64,000 bases of DNA, taken from contig NZ_RFSK01000028.1 of assembly GCF_009923995.1 (NCBI RefSeq), forward strand, positions 1-64,000. The letters are read 5' to 3'. Shown here one piece after another: positions 45,296-54,833 of this stretch (position 1 is its first letter; the number at the start of each line of letters is the position of its first letter). The notes under the pieces were generated by a model. It was given only the letters and a program-made list of their open reading frames with translations. It did not search any database and had not been told where the DNA came from. The position numbers and the translations under genes are program-made. Origin of the DNA: Janthinobacterium sp. (GTDB taxonomy: Bacteria; Pseudomonadota; Gammaproteobacteria; Burkholderiales; Burkholderiaceae_D).

Positions 45296-45667
45296 GGCAA
45301 ACGATTGCGCATCGTATCGCATGCTGCATGATTACGGTGCTGAACAATACAGGAAAAACCTAAATATTGCCATGTATCAATATTTCTTGAGCCAATCCTC
45401 TCTTTACTTTATAGTTGCCGCGAGGTAAGCTTATAGCGACAAAAATTAGATTTGCAGTGCGCCATTCCGCTTACCTGATTCCGGTTTTTATGGCAGTTTC
45501 CAGTCCCTCTTATTGCCACCTGTAGAAACTTTTATCAGCTCTATATTGGTTGTCATGGCCATGTAAATCGCGTCGGCGCGGGTTTGCTGGATTTGTTTCG
45601 ATCTGCTTGCAGCGGATGGTGTGGCAACTGATAAGACTGATGGGCCCTGGGAATCGGGCCGGGCGGG

Positions 45668-45683
45668 TGGCAGGACGATGGCC
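45668..45683 (+). promoter_or_regulatory. Candidate sigma-54 promoter of fliE operon
   Basis: TGGCAGG, four bases, TGGC matches the -24/-12 pattern with GG and GC spaced by ten bases and most other consensus positions kept. It is 68 bases before the fliE start. The second T of TTGC is G here, and no activator site could be assigned. Confidence 0.4.
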
Positions 45684-45751
45684 TTCCGCTGGCATGGCAA
45701 CACCAGTATTTCTGATTGATACGTCACCGCATATTGAAAGTAGAGGGCAAG

Positions 45752-46090
45752 ATGAGCAATGAACTCGCAGGTCTGATCAAGGCCGATCTGGCAGCACTGA
45801 GCAACGACGCGCGCGCCCTGGGCGCCAGCATCGCGCCGGCCGCCCAGTTCGGCACAGGGGAAGCCTCCGGCTTCTCGTTCGCGCAAAGCATGAAAGACGC
45901 CGTCGGCAAGGTCAACAACGATGACCGCATGGCCGCGCAGAAAATGGGCGACGTCGACAGCGGCAAGAGCGATGACCTCGTCGGTGCCATGCTGGCCAGC
46001 CAGGAAGCGAGCCTGTCCTTCTCCATGTTGATGCAGGTACGCAACAAGGTCATGGGCGCCGTCGACGAACTCATCAAACTGCCCCTGTAA
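45752..46090 (+). CDS. fliE: Flagellar MS-ring/rod junction protein FliE
   Basis: A 112-residue protein that connects the MS ring to the proximal rod. The conserved C-terminal part has ASQEASLSFSMLMQVRNKVMGAVDELIKLPL, with the family's Q(V)RNKV(M)xAYxE(I) end. A GAGGGCAAG ribosome binding site precedes the ATG at 45752. It is the first gene of the long plus-strand flagellar operon. Confidence 0.94.
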   Translation: MSNELAGLIKADLAALSNDARALGASIAPAAQFGTGEASGFSFAQSMKDAVGKVNNDDRMAAQKMGDVDSGKSDDLVGAMLASQEASLSFSMLMQVRNKVMGAVDELIKLPL

Positions 46091-46138
46091 GATCCACGCC
46101 CAGATCCACGCCCTGCCTCCCAGCGAAAGTTACTCCAA

Positions 46139-47887
46139 GTGATTACCCCCATGAAGTCCGCATTTGCGCGCTGGCGCCTTGGCGCCCAGCCCGCCATCCC
46201 GCCCGCCCTGCTGAAAAACCTGGTTCCCATCGTCGCGCTGGCCGTCGGCATCACCGCCATGGTGACCATGTATGCCTGGCGCGACCAGGCCAACTACAAG
46301 CCGGTCTTCGGCGCGCGCGAAAAAGTGGCCGTGACGGACATGATGGCGACGCTGGACGCGGAACACATCCCCTACCGTTTGCATCCGGACAGCGGCCAGG
46401 TGCTGGTGCCCGACGCCATGCTGGGCAAGGTGCGCATGCTGCTCGCCTCGAAGGGCGTGACGGCGCAGCTGCCGGCCGGCCTGGAACTGATGGACAAGAA
46501 CGACCCGCTGGGCGTGTCGCAGTTCGTGCAGGACGTGCGCTTCCGCCGCGGCCTGGAAGGCGAGCTGGCGCAAAGCATCATGACGATGGACGCCATCGCT
46601 TCGGCGCGCGTCCACCTGTCGATTGCCAAGTCCACCTCCTTCGTTGCCAGCGATGGCGACAAATCGTCCGCCTCCGTGGTGGTGGCCCTGAAACCGGGCC
46701 GCACCCTGGCGCCGGAACAGATCGCCGCCGTCATCAACATGGTGGCCGGCAGCGTCGCCAGCCTGGCGCCCACGCGCGTGAGCCTGGTCGACCAGGGCGG
46801 CAACCTGCTGTCCTCGCACGTCGACCTGAGCGATGGCTTCGACGCTTCCGCGGCCGGCAATGAAGGCGCAAAACGTTTCCAGGATGACATCCGCCGCAAC
46901 GTCACGGGCCTGCTCGGCCCCGTCATCGGCGAAGACAACTTCAAGCTCAGCGTGACGGCCGCCGTGAACAACGACCGCGTGGACGAAACGCTGGAAAAAT
47001 ACGGCGAAGCCCCGAAAGTGACGAGCGAAGCGATGCGCGAAGAGCAGGAGCGCAACCGCACCGTGGCCGGCATTCCCGGCAGCCTGTCGAACCGTCCGCC
47101 CGCCGCCGCCGTGCCCGCCCCTGCCGATGCGGCCGGCGCCGCGCCCGCCGATGGCGCGCCGAAGCCGTCCGACGACGGCACGGCCCGCAAGAACGCCACC
47201 ACGCGCCAGTACGCCTACGACCGCAGCATCACGCAGATCAAGCGCAGCCGTGGCCGCCTGGAAAAACTCAGCGTCGCCGTCGTGCTCAACAGCGCCGCCG
47301 CACCGAACCCCAAGACGGGCTGGACGCCTGCCGAACTGGGCAATATCGAAAAAATGCTGCGCAGCGGCCTGGGCATCAACGCCCAGCGCGGCGACAGCCT
47401 GAGCCTGACGGCCCTCGCCTTCCCTGCCAAGGCGCCCGTGGCCCAGTGGTGGGAAGAACGCGACACCGTCGTCGACTTCAGCAGCTGGCTGCTGTATGCG
47501 CTCGGCGCCGTGCTCGGCTACTTCCTGATCCTGCGTCCGCTGCTGCGCCTGCTGACGGCGCGCCTGGCGCCGCCCGTCCTGAAACAGCTCGATCCTGCCC
47601 CGGTCCTGGCCGGCAGCAGCACCGCCGCCGCCGGCGCGACTGGCGCGGCCGCGGCCGGTACGCCGGCCCTGGGCCTCAATGGCCTGCCGGCCCTCGAAGG
47701 TGAAGCGGCCGCGGCGGGCAGCATGCCGGTCGTGCCGCTGCTGGAAAACTATGACTTGCCGCCGCCTGGCTCGGCGGTCGACGTGATGGTCGACCACCTG
47801 AAAGTGCTGGCTGAAAAAGAACCCGAGCGTGTCGCCGAAGTCGTCAAACAATGGATGCAGAAAAATGGCCGAACTCAACAACAATAA
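46139..47887 (+). CDS. fliF: Flagellar MS-ring protein FliF
   Basis: A 582-residue inner-membrane ring protein with a membrane helix near each end (LVPIVALAVGITAMVTMYAW and FSSWLLYALGAVLGYFLILRPLL) and the YscJ/FliF periplasmic domains between them (for example VQDVRFRRGLEGELAQSI and ARVHLSIAKS). The C-terminal tail, which binds FliG, ends with EPERVAEVVKQWMQK. A GTG at 46139 and an ATG at 46151 are both possible starts; neither has a strong ribosome binding site. It is assembled with FliG. Confidence 0.94.
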   Translation: MITPMKSAFARWRLGAQPAIPPALLKNLVPIVALAVGITAMVTMYAWRDQANYKPVFGAREKVAVTDMMATLDAEHIPYRLHPDSGQVLVPDAMLGKVRMLLASKGVTAQLPAGLELMDKNDPLGVSQFVQDVRFRRGLEGELAQSIMTMDAIASARVHLSIAKSTSFVASDGDKSSASVVVALKPGRTLAPEQIAAVINMVAGSVASLAPTRVSLVDQGGNLLSSHVDLSDGFDASAAGNEGAKRFQDDIRRNVTGLLGPVIGEDNFKLSVTAAVNNDRVDETLEKYGEAPKVTSEAMREEQERNRTVAGIPGSLSNRPPAAAVPAPADAAGAAPADGAPKPSDDGTARKNATTRQYAYDRSITQIKRSRGRLEKLSVAVVLNSAAAPNPKTGWTPAELGNIEKMLRSGLGINAQRGDSLSLTALAFPAKAPVAQWWEERDTVVDFSSWLLYALGAVLGYFLILRPLLRLLTARLAPPVLKQLDPAPVLAGSSTAAAGATGAAAAGTPALGLNGLPALEGEAAAAGSMPVVPLLENYDLPPPGSAVDVMVDHLKVLAEKEPERVAEVVKQWMQKNGRTQQQ

Positions 47888-48905
47888 TTTCCCTGACGAC
47901 GCAGAAGTCGAGAACGTCAGCCTGAGTCCCGTGGAACAAGCCGCCATCGTGCTGCTGAGCATGGGCGAAGAGCAGGCCGCCAACGTGCTGCGCTGCCTGT
48001 CGCGCGAAGAATTGCTGGAAGTCACGCAAGTGATGTCGCGCATGAGCGGCATCAAGGTCGAGGCCGTGAAAACGGCCATGCAGACCTTTTTCGATGATTA
48101 CCGCCAGCAAAGCGGCGTGCACGGCGCCTCGCGCAGCTACCTGAAGCGCTCGCTGGACATGGCGCTGGGCAGCGATATCGCGAACAGCGTGCTGAACAAC
48201 ATTTACGGCGATGCCATCCGCCCCAAGATGGCACGCCTGCAGTGGGCTTCGCCGAAATGGCTGGCCGAATACATCGTCAACGAGCACGTGCAGATGCAAG
48301 CCGTGTTCCTCGCCTTCCTGCCGCCCGCGCTGGCCGGCCAGATCCTCGACGCCCTGCCCGCCGAAGGCCGCGACCTGGTCCTGCTGAACCTGGCCCGCCT
48401 GGACGAGATCGACCGCGACCTGCTGGTCGAGCTCGACGAACTCGTGGGCCGCTGCCTGGGCACGCTCGACACGCAGAGCACCAGCGTGGAAGGCATCCGC
48501 CAGGCGGCCGAGATCCTCAACCGCATGCCGGGCAACCGCGCCGCGCTCGTCGAGCTGCTGCGCGCGCACGATCCGGAGGTGGTATCCGAGATCGAACTGA
48601 GCATGTACGACTTCCTGATCCTCGCCACGCAGAGCGATGTCACGCTCACGCGCATCCTGGAAGACGTGCCGATGGAACAGTGGGCCATCGCCCTGAAGGG
48701 CGCGGAACCGTCGATCCGCGAAGCCGTGCTGAAAACCATGCCGCGCCGCCAGGCGCAGAGCTTCGAGGACATGATGCGCCGTTCCGGCCCCGTGCCGCTG
48801 TCGCGCATCGAACAGACGCGCCAGGAAATCATGGCCACCGTCAAGGGCCTCGCCGATGCGGGCGAGATCGAGGTGCAGCTGTTTGCCGAAGCGGTGATCG
48901 AATGA
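47865..48905 (+). CDS. fliG: Flagellar motor switch protein FliG
   Basis: A 346-residue C-ring protein. The N-terminal domain begins with SPVEQAAIVLLSMGEEQAANV; the C-terminal domain that interacts with MotA carries VPMEQWAIALKGAEPSIREAVLKTMPRRQAQSF, including the charged residues needed for torque. The ATG at 47865 overlaps the fliF end by 23 bases. Length matches the family. Confidence 0.95.
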   Translation: MAELNNNNFPDDAEVENVSLSPVEQAAIVLLSMGEEQAANVLRCLSREELLEVTQVMSRMSGIKVEAVKTAMQTFFDDYRQQSGVHGASRSYLKRSLDMALGSDIANSVLNNIYGDAIRPKMARLQWASPKWLAEYIVNEHVQMQAVFLAFLPPALAGQILDALPAEGRDLVLLNLARLDEIDRDLLVELDELVGRCLGTLDTQSTSVEGIRQAAEILNRMPGNRAALVELLRAHDPEVVSEIELSMYDFLILATQSDVTLTRILEDVPMEQWAIALKGAEPSIREAVLKTMPRRQAQSFEDMMRRSGPVPLSRIEQTRQEIMATVKGLADAGEIEVQLFAEAVIE

Positions 48906-49591
48906 AACACTTTCGCGCGTATCGTTTCCCGCCCCTGTCGCAATTCATCGCCGCCGGCCAGCGCGCCTCCGCCGAGGACACGGACGGCCAGTGGCAGGCG
49001 TCCGTCTCGGAAGGCTTCGAGCAGGGCCAGCGCGACGGCTACGAAGTGGGCCTCGTGCAGGGCCAGCAGGATGGCTACGATGCCGGGCGCAGCGATGGCA
49101 TCGCGCATGGCCGCGAAGAAGGCCGCAATGAAACCCTGGTGGCCCTGGACCGCCTGGCGCGCCCCGTCGACGCCATCCTGCGCGACCTGAAAAAGGTGCG
49201 CGCCGACTACCGCGCCGCGCAGCGCAAGGAAGTGGTCGACCTGGTGGCCAAGGTGGCGCGCCAGGTGATCCGCGCCGAACTGGCGCTGCAGCCCGTGCAA
49301 TTGCTGGCCCTCGTCGACGAGACCCTGGCCTCGATGCCGCCCACGCGCGAGGAAATCGACGTCTTCCTCAATCCGGAAGAACTCAAACGCATCAGCGAAC
49401 TTGATCCGAAGCGCGCCAAGCGCTGGAACCTGATCGCCGACGCCCGCCTCGACGCGGGCGAGTGCCGCATCAAGGCGGGCGACAACGAAGTCGACGCGGG
49501 CTGCCACCAGCGCCTGTCGGCCTGCATGGAACAGGTCAGCAGCCACCTGGCGCTGGCGGCCGAACACGCGGACCAGGGCGCGCCTGCATGA
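48902..49591 (+). CDS. fliH: Flagellar export ATPase regulator FliH
   Basis: A 229-residue negative regulator of FliI that links it to the C-ring. The N-terminal half has the glycine-rich repeated (A/E/Q)xxxG pattern (EGFEQGQRDGYEVGLVQG and following), known in FliH; the C-terminal part has VVDLVAKVARQVIRAEL. The ATG at 48902 overlaps the fliG stop (ATGA). The frame is open far upstream inside fliG, which is only a GC-rich shadow. Confidence 0.92.
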   Translation: MKHFRAYRFPPLSQFIAAGQRASAEDTDGQWQASVSEGFEQGQRDGYEVGLVQGQQDGYDAGRSDGIAHGREEGRNETLVALDRLARPVDAILRDLKKVRADYRAAQRKEVVDLVAKVARQVIRAELALQPVQLLALVDETLASMPPTREEIDVFLNPEELKRISELDPKRAKRWNLIADARLDAGECRIKAGDNEVDAGCHQRLSACMEQVSSHLALAAEHADQGAPA

Positions 49592-50898
49592 TCGCCGACA
49601 CGCTGCGCAGCTTCGAGATCGGCGATATTCCGGTCGCGACACCCACCGGCCGCCTGGTCGGCGCCTCCGGCCTGCTGCTGGAAAGCGCCGGCTGCCGGCT
49701 GCACACGGGCCAGCGTTGTCAAATTGAAACTGTGAATGGCGAGTGGCTCGACGCGCAAGTGGTGGGTTTCCGCGAAAAGCTGTCCTACCTGATGCCGTTC
49801 AAGAAGGCCACGGGCCTGACGACGGGCGCGCGCGTGCTGCCCCTGCCCGACAAGGCCAGCCTGCAGATCGGCCCCTCGTGGCTGGGCCGCATGGTCAATG
49901 GCCTGGGCGAGCCCATCGACGACCTGGGCCGCCTCGGCGGCGACCACATCCTGGAAGTGACGCCGCCGAAGATCAATCCCCTGAAGAAACAACCCGTGGT
50001 CGAGCCCCTGGACGTGGGCGTGCGCGCCATCAACAGCATGCTGACCCTGGGCAAGGGCCAGCGCGTGGGCCTGATGGCCGGCTCCGGCGTCGGCAAGAGC
50101 GTGCTGCTGGGCCTGATCACGCGCCAGACGGTGGCCGACGTCGTCGTCGTCGGCCTGATCGGCGAGCGGGGCCGCGAAGTGCGCGAATTCGTCGAAAAGT
50201 CGCTGGGCGCCGAAGGCTTGAAGAAAGCCGTGCTGGTGATCGCCCCGGCCGATGAATCGCCCTTGATGCGCATCATGGCCACCGAACTGTGCCATTCGAT
50301 CGCCGCCCATTACCGCGACCAGGGCAAGCACGTGCTGCTGCTCGTCGATTCGCTCACGCGCTATGCGATGGCCTTGCGCGAAGTGGCGCTGGCCCTGGGC
50401 GAGCCGCCGGCCACGCGCGGCTATCCGCCGTCCGTCTTTTCGAACCTGCCGCAGCTGGTGGAGAGCGCCGGCAACGGCGCCCACCAGGACGGCAGCATGA
50501 GCGCCATCTACACCGTGCTGGCCGAAGGCGACGACCAGCAGGACCCGGTCGTCGACACGGCGCGCGCGATTCTCGACGGCCACATCGTGCTCACGCGTGA
50601 ACTGGCCGAGCGGGGCCACTACCCCGCCATCGACATCGCCGCCTCGATCAGCCGCTGCATGGCGCAAGTCATCACGCCCGAGCACATGCAGGCGGCGCGC
50701 GCGCTGAAAGCGTCGATGGCGCGCCATGCCCGCGTGCGCGACCTGATCCCGCTGGGCGCCTACGTGCCCGGCGCCGACCCCATCACCGACCGCGCCGTGC
50801 AGCTGCATGGGCCGATCGAGGCCTTCCTGTGCCAGGGCACCAAGGAAGAGGCGCCGATGGGGCCGTGCATCGAACAACTTGAACACATCATGGCCTAG
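49588..50898 (+). CDS. fliI: Flagellar export ATPase FliI
   Basis: A 436-residue F1-beta-like ATPase that energises flagellar type III export. Walker A is GSGVGKS, Walker B is HVLLLVDSLTRYAMA, and the family pattern PPATRGYPPSVFSNLPQLVESAGN is present. It starts at 49588, overlapping the fliH stop (ATGA); the longer upstream frame lies in fliH. The length is normal. Confidence 0.96.
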   Translation: MIADTLRSFEIGDIPVATPTGRLVGASGLLLESAGCRLHTGQRCQIETVNGEWLDAQVVGFREKLSYLMPFKKATGLTTGARVLPLPDKASLQIGPSWLGRMVNGLGEPIDDLGRLGGDHILEVTPPKINPLKKQPVVEPLDVGVRAINSMLTLGKGQRVGLMAGSGVGKSVLLGLITRQTVADVVVVGLIGERGREVREFVEKSLGAEGLKKAVLVIAPADESPLMRIMATELCHSIAAHYRDQGKHVLLLVDSLTRYAMALREVALALGEPPATRGYPPSVFSNLPQLVESAGNGAHQDGSMSAIYTVLAEGDDQQDPVVDTARAILDGHIVLTRELAERGHYPAIDIAASISRCMAQVITPEHMQAARALKASMARHARVRDLIPLGAYVPGADPITDRAVQLHGPIEAFLCQGTKEEAPMGPCIEQLEHIMA

Positions 50899-50906
50899 GA
50901 GTATTT

Positions 50907-51344
50907 GTGAGCGACGCGCATACCATCCGCAACCTGACCACGCTGGTCGGCCTGCGCAGCACCGAGGTGGAACGCCTGCAAGGCGAAATGGCGGCACAGA
51001 CGGCCGTGCGCGAGCGCTACCAGAAGAACCTGGAGCGCCTGACGGGCCTGTACACGGATAGCGGCCCCAGCGGTGCCCTGCCCCTGGCCCTGTCCGTCAA
51101 CTGCGGCAACTTCAAGCAGGCCGTCATGCAGATGGCCGACCAGCACCGTACCGACCTGCACCTGCACGAGGCCAACATGGCCATCTCGCAGCGCGCCCTG
51201 AACACGGCCTGGGCCAAGCGCGAAGTGCTGGACCAGGTGCTGACGCAAAAACAGAAGCATGTTGCAAATGAGCAACAACGAGTGGATGCCAAGCGGCAGG
51301 ATGAACTGGCAACGCAATTCTGGTTCCGCGGGCAGGTAAAATAA
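50907..51344 (+). CDS. fliJ: Flagellar export chaperone FliJ
   Basis: A 145-residue coiled-coil protein that stimulates the FliI ring. Sequence similarity is weak, as usual for FliJ, but the position after fliI, the length and the heptad-rich charged helices (LRSTEVERLQGEMAAQTAVRERYQKNLERL) support the call. It starts with GTG at 50907 after a TAGGAGTA ribosome binding site. Confidence 0.8.
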   Translation: MSDAHTIRNLTTLVGLRSTEVERLQGEMAAQTAVRERYQKNLERLTGLYTDSGPSGALPLALSVNCGNFKQAVMQMADQHRTDLHLHEANMAISQRALNTAWAKREVLDQVLTQKQKHVANEQQRVDAKRQDELATQFWFRGQVK

Positions 51345-51430
51345 TGTTTTGCAGAAATAATTTCAGAAAAGTGGATATTTGGTCGCCTTGTCATTGGGTA
51401 TATCCTGCATGCTAATTTTAGGAGTTTGAC

Positions 51431-52846
51431 ATGGCCCTTTCCACCAACGCTACGAATACATACGATCCGACGGCATCCGCCCAGGCATTGACCGACAAGT
51501 ACACGGCCGACCTGCAGGCCCGCATCACCGCCCAGACCAAGGCGGCTGCAGCGACGACGGCCGGCCTGGCGAACCTGAAGATGGCCTTGACCACCTTCAG
51601 CTCCAGCCTGTTGACCATGACCACCGGCAAGACCATGCTGGTGCAGGGTGCCACGCTGAGCAATACGGCCGTGGGCACTGCCACCGCCTCGTCAACGGCC
51701 GCGGCAGGCACGTATTCCGTGTTCGTGGAAAAAATTGCCACCAATAACCAAATTTCGCTGGGCGGCCTGACCGGCACGCCCGTCCCCGCCGACGGCGATG
51801 GCACCCTGAAGATCAAGCTGGCCAACAACACCGATTTCACCGTGGACCTGAGCAAGGCCAATACGGATGCCGACACGAGCACCCTGTCGGCCAAGGAAAT
51901 CGCCGCCGCCATCAATGCCGAGCCGAAAAACAACTCGCGCGTAACGGCGTCCGTCATCACCATCGGCGGCATCGCCCAGCTCGTGCTGACGTCGAACGTC
52001 AGCGGCGAGGAAGGCGCGCTGTCGCTCGATACGAGCGCGATGGCCGCCGGCACGCTCAAGGATGCCCTCGATACCACCCCCAAGCAGCTGGTCACGGCCC
52101 AGGATGCCATCATGTGGGTGGGCGGCAAGCCTGCCGATCCGCTCGACACCAGCAACCGGGTGAAGCAGTCCTCGAATACCTTCAGCAACATCGAAGGCGT
52201 GAAGATGACCTTTACCAAGGCGCAGGCGAGCGGCGATGCGCCGATCACCCTGACCGTGGCGCTGGACACGGCCGCTACCACCACCAATGCGCAGAGCTTT
52301 GTCACCGCCTACAACAAGCTCAAGGCAACCCTGGATGCCCTCACCGACCCGGGCGATCCCGCCTCGTCGAAGGCTGCCGGCGTGTTTTCCACCGACAGCG
52401 GCGTGCGCGTGCTGCGCGATCAGCTGGTGCGCACCCTGCGCGAAACGGCCACGGGCGCCCTGGCCACCTTCGGCATCACGGCGCAACGCAACGGCACCCT
52501 GGCGCTCGATGCCACCAAGCTGGAAGCGGCCCTGAAAACCAATCCTGGCGGCCTGGACAAGGCAATCGGCAGCAGCACGGCCGGCACCTCGAGCGGCATC
52601 GCCGGCAAGCTGGACAAGTTCATCCAGACCTGGACCACCACCAATGGCCAGCTGTCGCAGCGCGAAACCTCGGCGGCCAAGCTGCAAAAGTCGCTCGACG
52701 AACGCCAGACCAAGTTCGAAGCCGACTACACGGCCATGTACAACCGCTACAAGGCGCAATTTACCCAACTGCAATCCTTGCAGGCGCGCATGTCGCAAAC
52801 GACGGATATGTTCGATGCCCTGTTCGGCAGCGACAAGACTAAATAG
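51431..52846 (+). CDS. fliD: Flagellar filament cap protein FliD
   Basis: A 471-residue capping protein that guides flagellin assembly (lafB in lateral nomenclature). The C-terminal part has the FliD pattern TWTTTNGQLSQRETSAAKLQKSLDERQTKFEADYTAMYNRYKAQFTQL followed by SQTTDMFDALFG. The N-terminus starts MALSTNATNTYDPTASAQAL, shorter than in polar FliD. The ATG at 51431 follows TTTTAGGAGTTTGAC. It has an 86-base upstream gap, the longest inside this operon before the fliD group, and may carry an extra promoter. Confidence 0.9.
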   Translation: MALSTNATNTYDPTASAQALTDKYTADLQARITAQTKAAAATTAGLANLKMALTTFSSSLLTMTTGKTMLVQGATLSNTAVGTATASSTAAAGTYSVFVEKIATNNQISLGGLTGTPVPADGDGTLKIKLANNTDFTVDLSKANTDADTSTLSAKEIAAAINAEPKNNSRVTASVITIGGIAQLVLTSNVSGEEGALSLDTSAMAAGTLKDALDTTPKQLVTAQDAIMWVGGKPADPLDTSNRVKQSSNTFSNIEGVKMTFTKAQASGDAPITLTVALDTAATTTNAQSFVTAYNKLKATLDALTDPGDPASSKAAGVFSTDSGVRVLRDQLVRTLRETATGALATFGITAQRNGTLALDATKLEAALKTNPGGLDKAIGSSTAGTSSGIAGKLDKFIQTWTTTNGQLSQRETSAAKLQKSLDERQTKFEADYTAMYNRYKAQFTQLQSLQARMSQTTDMFDALFGSDKTK

Positions 52847-52907
52847 AGGCAGTCGCCGTCCGTGCGCGGACCCTGCCAGCAACACCCAGCTTTTAGAGTG
52901 AGAAAAA

Positions 52908-53297
52908 ATGATGAATCAAGATGCATACAGTAATTACCACGCCGTCAACCTGGATGCGCAGACGTCGCGCGCCACCCCAGTCGAACTGGTCTTGCTGCTC
53001 ACCGACGGCTTGCTGGAAGAACTGGCGCGCGCGCGCGGACATATCGTCGGCAAGCGCTACGAACAAAAGGCCATCAGCCTGGACAAATGCACGGAAATCA
53101 TCAATGGCCTGTCGAGCTCGCTCGATTTCGAGAATGGCGGCGAGGTCGTGGCCAACCTGGGCCGCCTGTACGAATATTGCACGGGCCGCCTGTACATGGC
53201 CGGCATCACCCTCGACCCTGCCCTCATCGATGAAGTGACGACCTTGTTGACGACCATCAAGCAAGGCTGGCTCGGCGTCCAGGCCAAGAATGGATAG
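52908..53297 (+). CDS. fliS: Flagellin-specific chaperone FliS
   Basis: A 129-residue four-helix chaperone that binds the flagellin C-terminus (lafC). FliS features are AYSNYHAVNLDAQTSRATPVELVLLLTDGLLEELARARGHI and LDFENGGEVVANLGRLYEYCTGRLYMA. Tandem ATG codons at 52908/52911 follow GAGTGAGAAAA. It overlaps the next gene. Confidence 0.92.
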   Translation: MMNQDAYSNYHAVNLDAQTSRATPVELVLLLTDGLLEELARARGHIVGKRYEQKAISLDKCTEIINGLSSSLDFENGGEVVANLGRLYEYCTGRLYMAGITLDPALIDEVTTLLTTIKQGWLGVQAKNG

Positions 53298-53607
53298 GAC
53301 ACCGGCCTTGCAGCAACTGACGCGCGAACTGCACGCCGCCGCCGGCCAGCAGGACTGGAACGCGCTCGAGCAGCTGGAACGCAAGCTGGCGCAGCAATTG
53401 CCCCTGCTGGCGGGCCAGGGCGCGCTCAGCGACAGCGAACACACCGCCCTGCTCACCCTGCGCCGCGTGCATGGGCAGGCATTGCAAATCTGCATCAACG
53501 AAAAACAGCGCCTGGGCCTGCACATGGGCGAGATACACTCGAAACAGGAAGGCTGGGTTGCATATGCGCTGGAAAGCGATATGTACCAGGATGGAAATCA
53601 AGCATGA
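53290..53607 (+). CDS. fliT: FliT-like flagellar chaperone
   Basis: A 105-residue helical protein in the place of fliT/lafD, between fliS and fliK. FliT chaperones FliD and regulates export. Sequence similarity is weak, but length, helical content (LERKLAQQLPLLAG) and position support it. It overlaps fliS by eight bases and fliK by four. Confidence 0.65.
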   Translation: MDRTPALQQLTRELHAAAGQQDWNALEQLERKLAQQLPLLAGQGALSDSEHTALLTLRRVHGQALQICINEKQRLGLHMGEIHSKQEGWVAYALESDMYQDGNQA

Positions 53608-54833
53608 ACATCAGTTTTAACATGACAGCCACCATGGCCGCCCCTACTCCAGCCGGCGCCGGCGCGAATGCCGGCGCCGGCATCATTGCTGGCGCGGCAG
53701 TCAATCCGCCGGCCGATGCCGCCACCAGCGCGCCGCCTGACCTGCCCGCCCAGTACGCGGCGCTGCCGTCGGGCTTGCCGCTGTTCGCGCAGGCGCTGGG
53801 CGTGGCCATGAATGACGCGGCGACGGCCCTGCCGCCGCCGGCCGGCACCGAGACCGACGCCCCTGTTAAACCGGCCGAGGCCGTCGACAGTGTTCCGGCT
53901 GACATCGCCCAGGCCGGCGCCACGCCCGATGCCGGGCTGGCCGCCATGGCGCCGCCCCTGATGCCGCCGACGGCCATGCCCGTGCCGCCGGCCCTGCCGG
54001 CCGCCACGCCGGCACCGGACGGCAGCGCGGCGGACGCGGAAGCGGCCGCGCCGCGCCTCGCCGTCATTTCCACACAACAAATCAGCGTGCAGCAGAATCC
54101 CGCCCTGAACATCAGCCTGCATCCGGCCGCCGTGACGCTCAATGCACCGGCGGCACCGGGTCGCGACGCGCGCGAGCCGCTGGCGGCCGCGTTTCCGGCG
54201 CCCTCCGCCGACGGCGACGCCGGCGCAGGCAAGACGGCCGCTGCCGCCGCGCCGGCCGCCATGACCGCGGCGCTCGCCGGGCGCGACGCCGAACGGCCGG
54301 CCACGCCTGTCGCGCCGGCCGCGACCGGCGTAAGCCTGACGGGCACGCTGGCCAGTGCGACGACGGCGGCCCCGGCCGGCGATACCGTCAAGCTCAGCGG
54401 CCCTGCCCAGCAATGGCAGGAACCGCTGCGCGAAGCGCTGGGCGAGCGCCTGCAGACGCAGATCGGACGCAACAGCGAGCACGCGACGATCCGCCTCGAG
54501 CCGCCGATGCTGGGACGCATCGACATTTCCATCCGCCACGCGGCCGGCACGCTGCAGGTCAACGTCACGGCGTCGAACCCGGAAGTGCTGCGCCAGCTGC
54601 AGGGCATCGGCGACAACATGCGCAACGACCTGGCGCAGCGCCAGTACACCGAGGTGGCCGTGAACATCGGCGCCACCCCGCGCAGCCCCGCCGCCCAGGC
54701 CTTCGCCGAGGGCGATGCGCGCGGCCAGCGTCAGCCGGGCCGCCAGGATGACGATGCGGAACCGGGACGCGCCCTGTCCGACGGCAGCACTGCCCCCACC
54801 ACTTACGCCATGCATGAGCGAGAGACTGCCTGA
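53604..54833 (+). CDS. fliK: Flagellar hook-length control protein FliK
   Basis: A 409-residue protein exported to measure hook length (lafE). The long N-terminal part is Ala/Pro/Gly-rich and disordered. The C-terminal domain (about 270-360) has WQEPLREALGERLQTQIGRNSEHATIRLEPPMLGRIDISI and LQVNVTASNPEVLRQLQ, typical of FliK. Start ATG at 53604 overlaps the FliT-like stop (ATGA). It is followed directly by fliL. Confidence 0.9.
   Translation: MNISFNMTATMAAPTPAGAGANAGAGIIAGAAVNPPADAATSAPPDLPAQYAALPSGLPLFAQALGVAMNDAATALPPPAGTETDAPVKPAEAVDSVPADIAQAGATPDAGLAAMAPPLMPPTAMPVPPALPAATPAPDGSAADAEAAAPRLAVISTQQISVQQNPALNISLHPAAVTLNAPAAPGRDAREPLAAAFPAPSADGDAGAGKTAAAAAPAAMTAALAGRDAERPATPVAPAATGVSLTGTLASATTAAPAGDTVKLSGPAQQWQEPLREALGERLQTQIGRNSEHATIRLEPPMLGRIDISIRHAAGTLQVNVTASNPEVLRQLQGIGDNMRNDLAQRQYTEVAVNIGATPRSPAAQAFAEGDARGQRQPGRQDDDAEPGRALSDGSTAPTTYAMHERETA

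Larger units (their letters stand above)
45201..45751. other. 551-base divergent control region between fliM and fliE
   Basis: AT-richer non-coding stretch. It holds a candidate sigma-54 site facing fliE (45668-45683), a weaker one facing fliM (minus strand, about 45264-45279), and a perfect 9-bp inverted repeat around a GAT spacer at 45275-45295. No gene was found in it. In Flag-2 lateral loci a sigma-54 activator gene (lafK) often sits here; none is present. Confidence 0.6.

Noticed and set aside
48242-48901. Long upstream extension of the fliH frame
   Set aside because: It lies inside fliG in another frame and is Arg/Pro-rich; FliH begins at the ATG overlapping the fliG stop.
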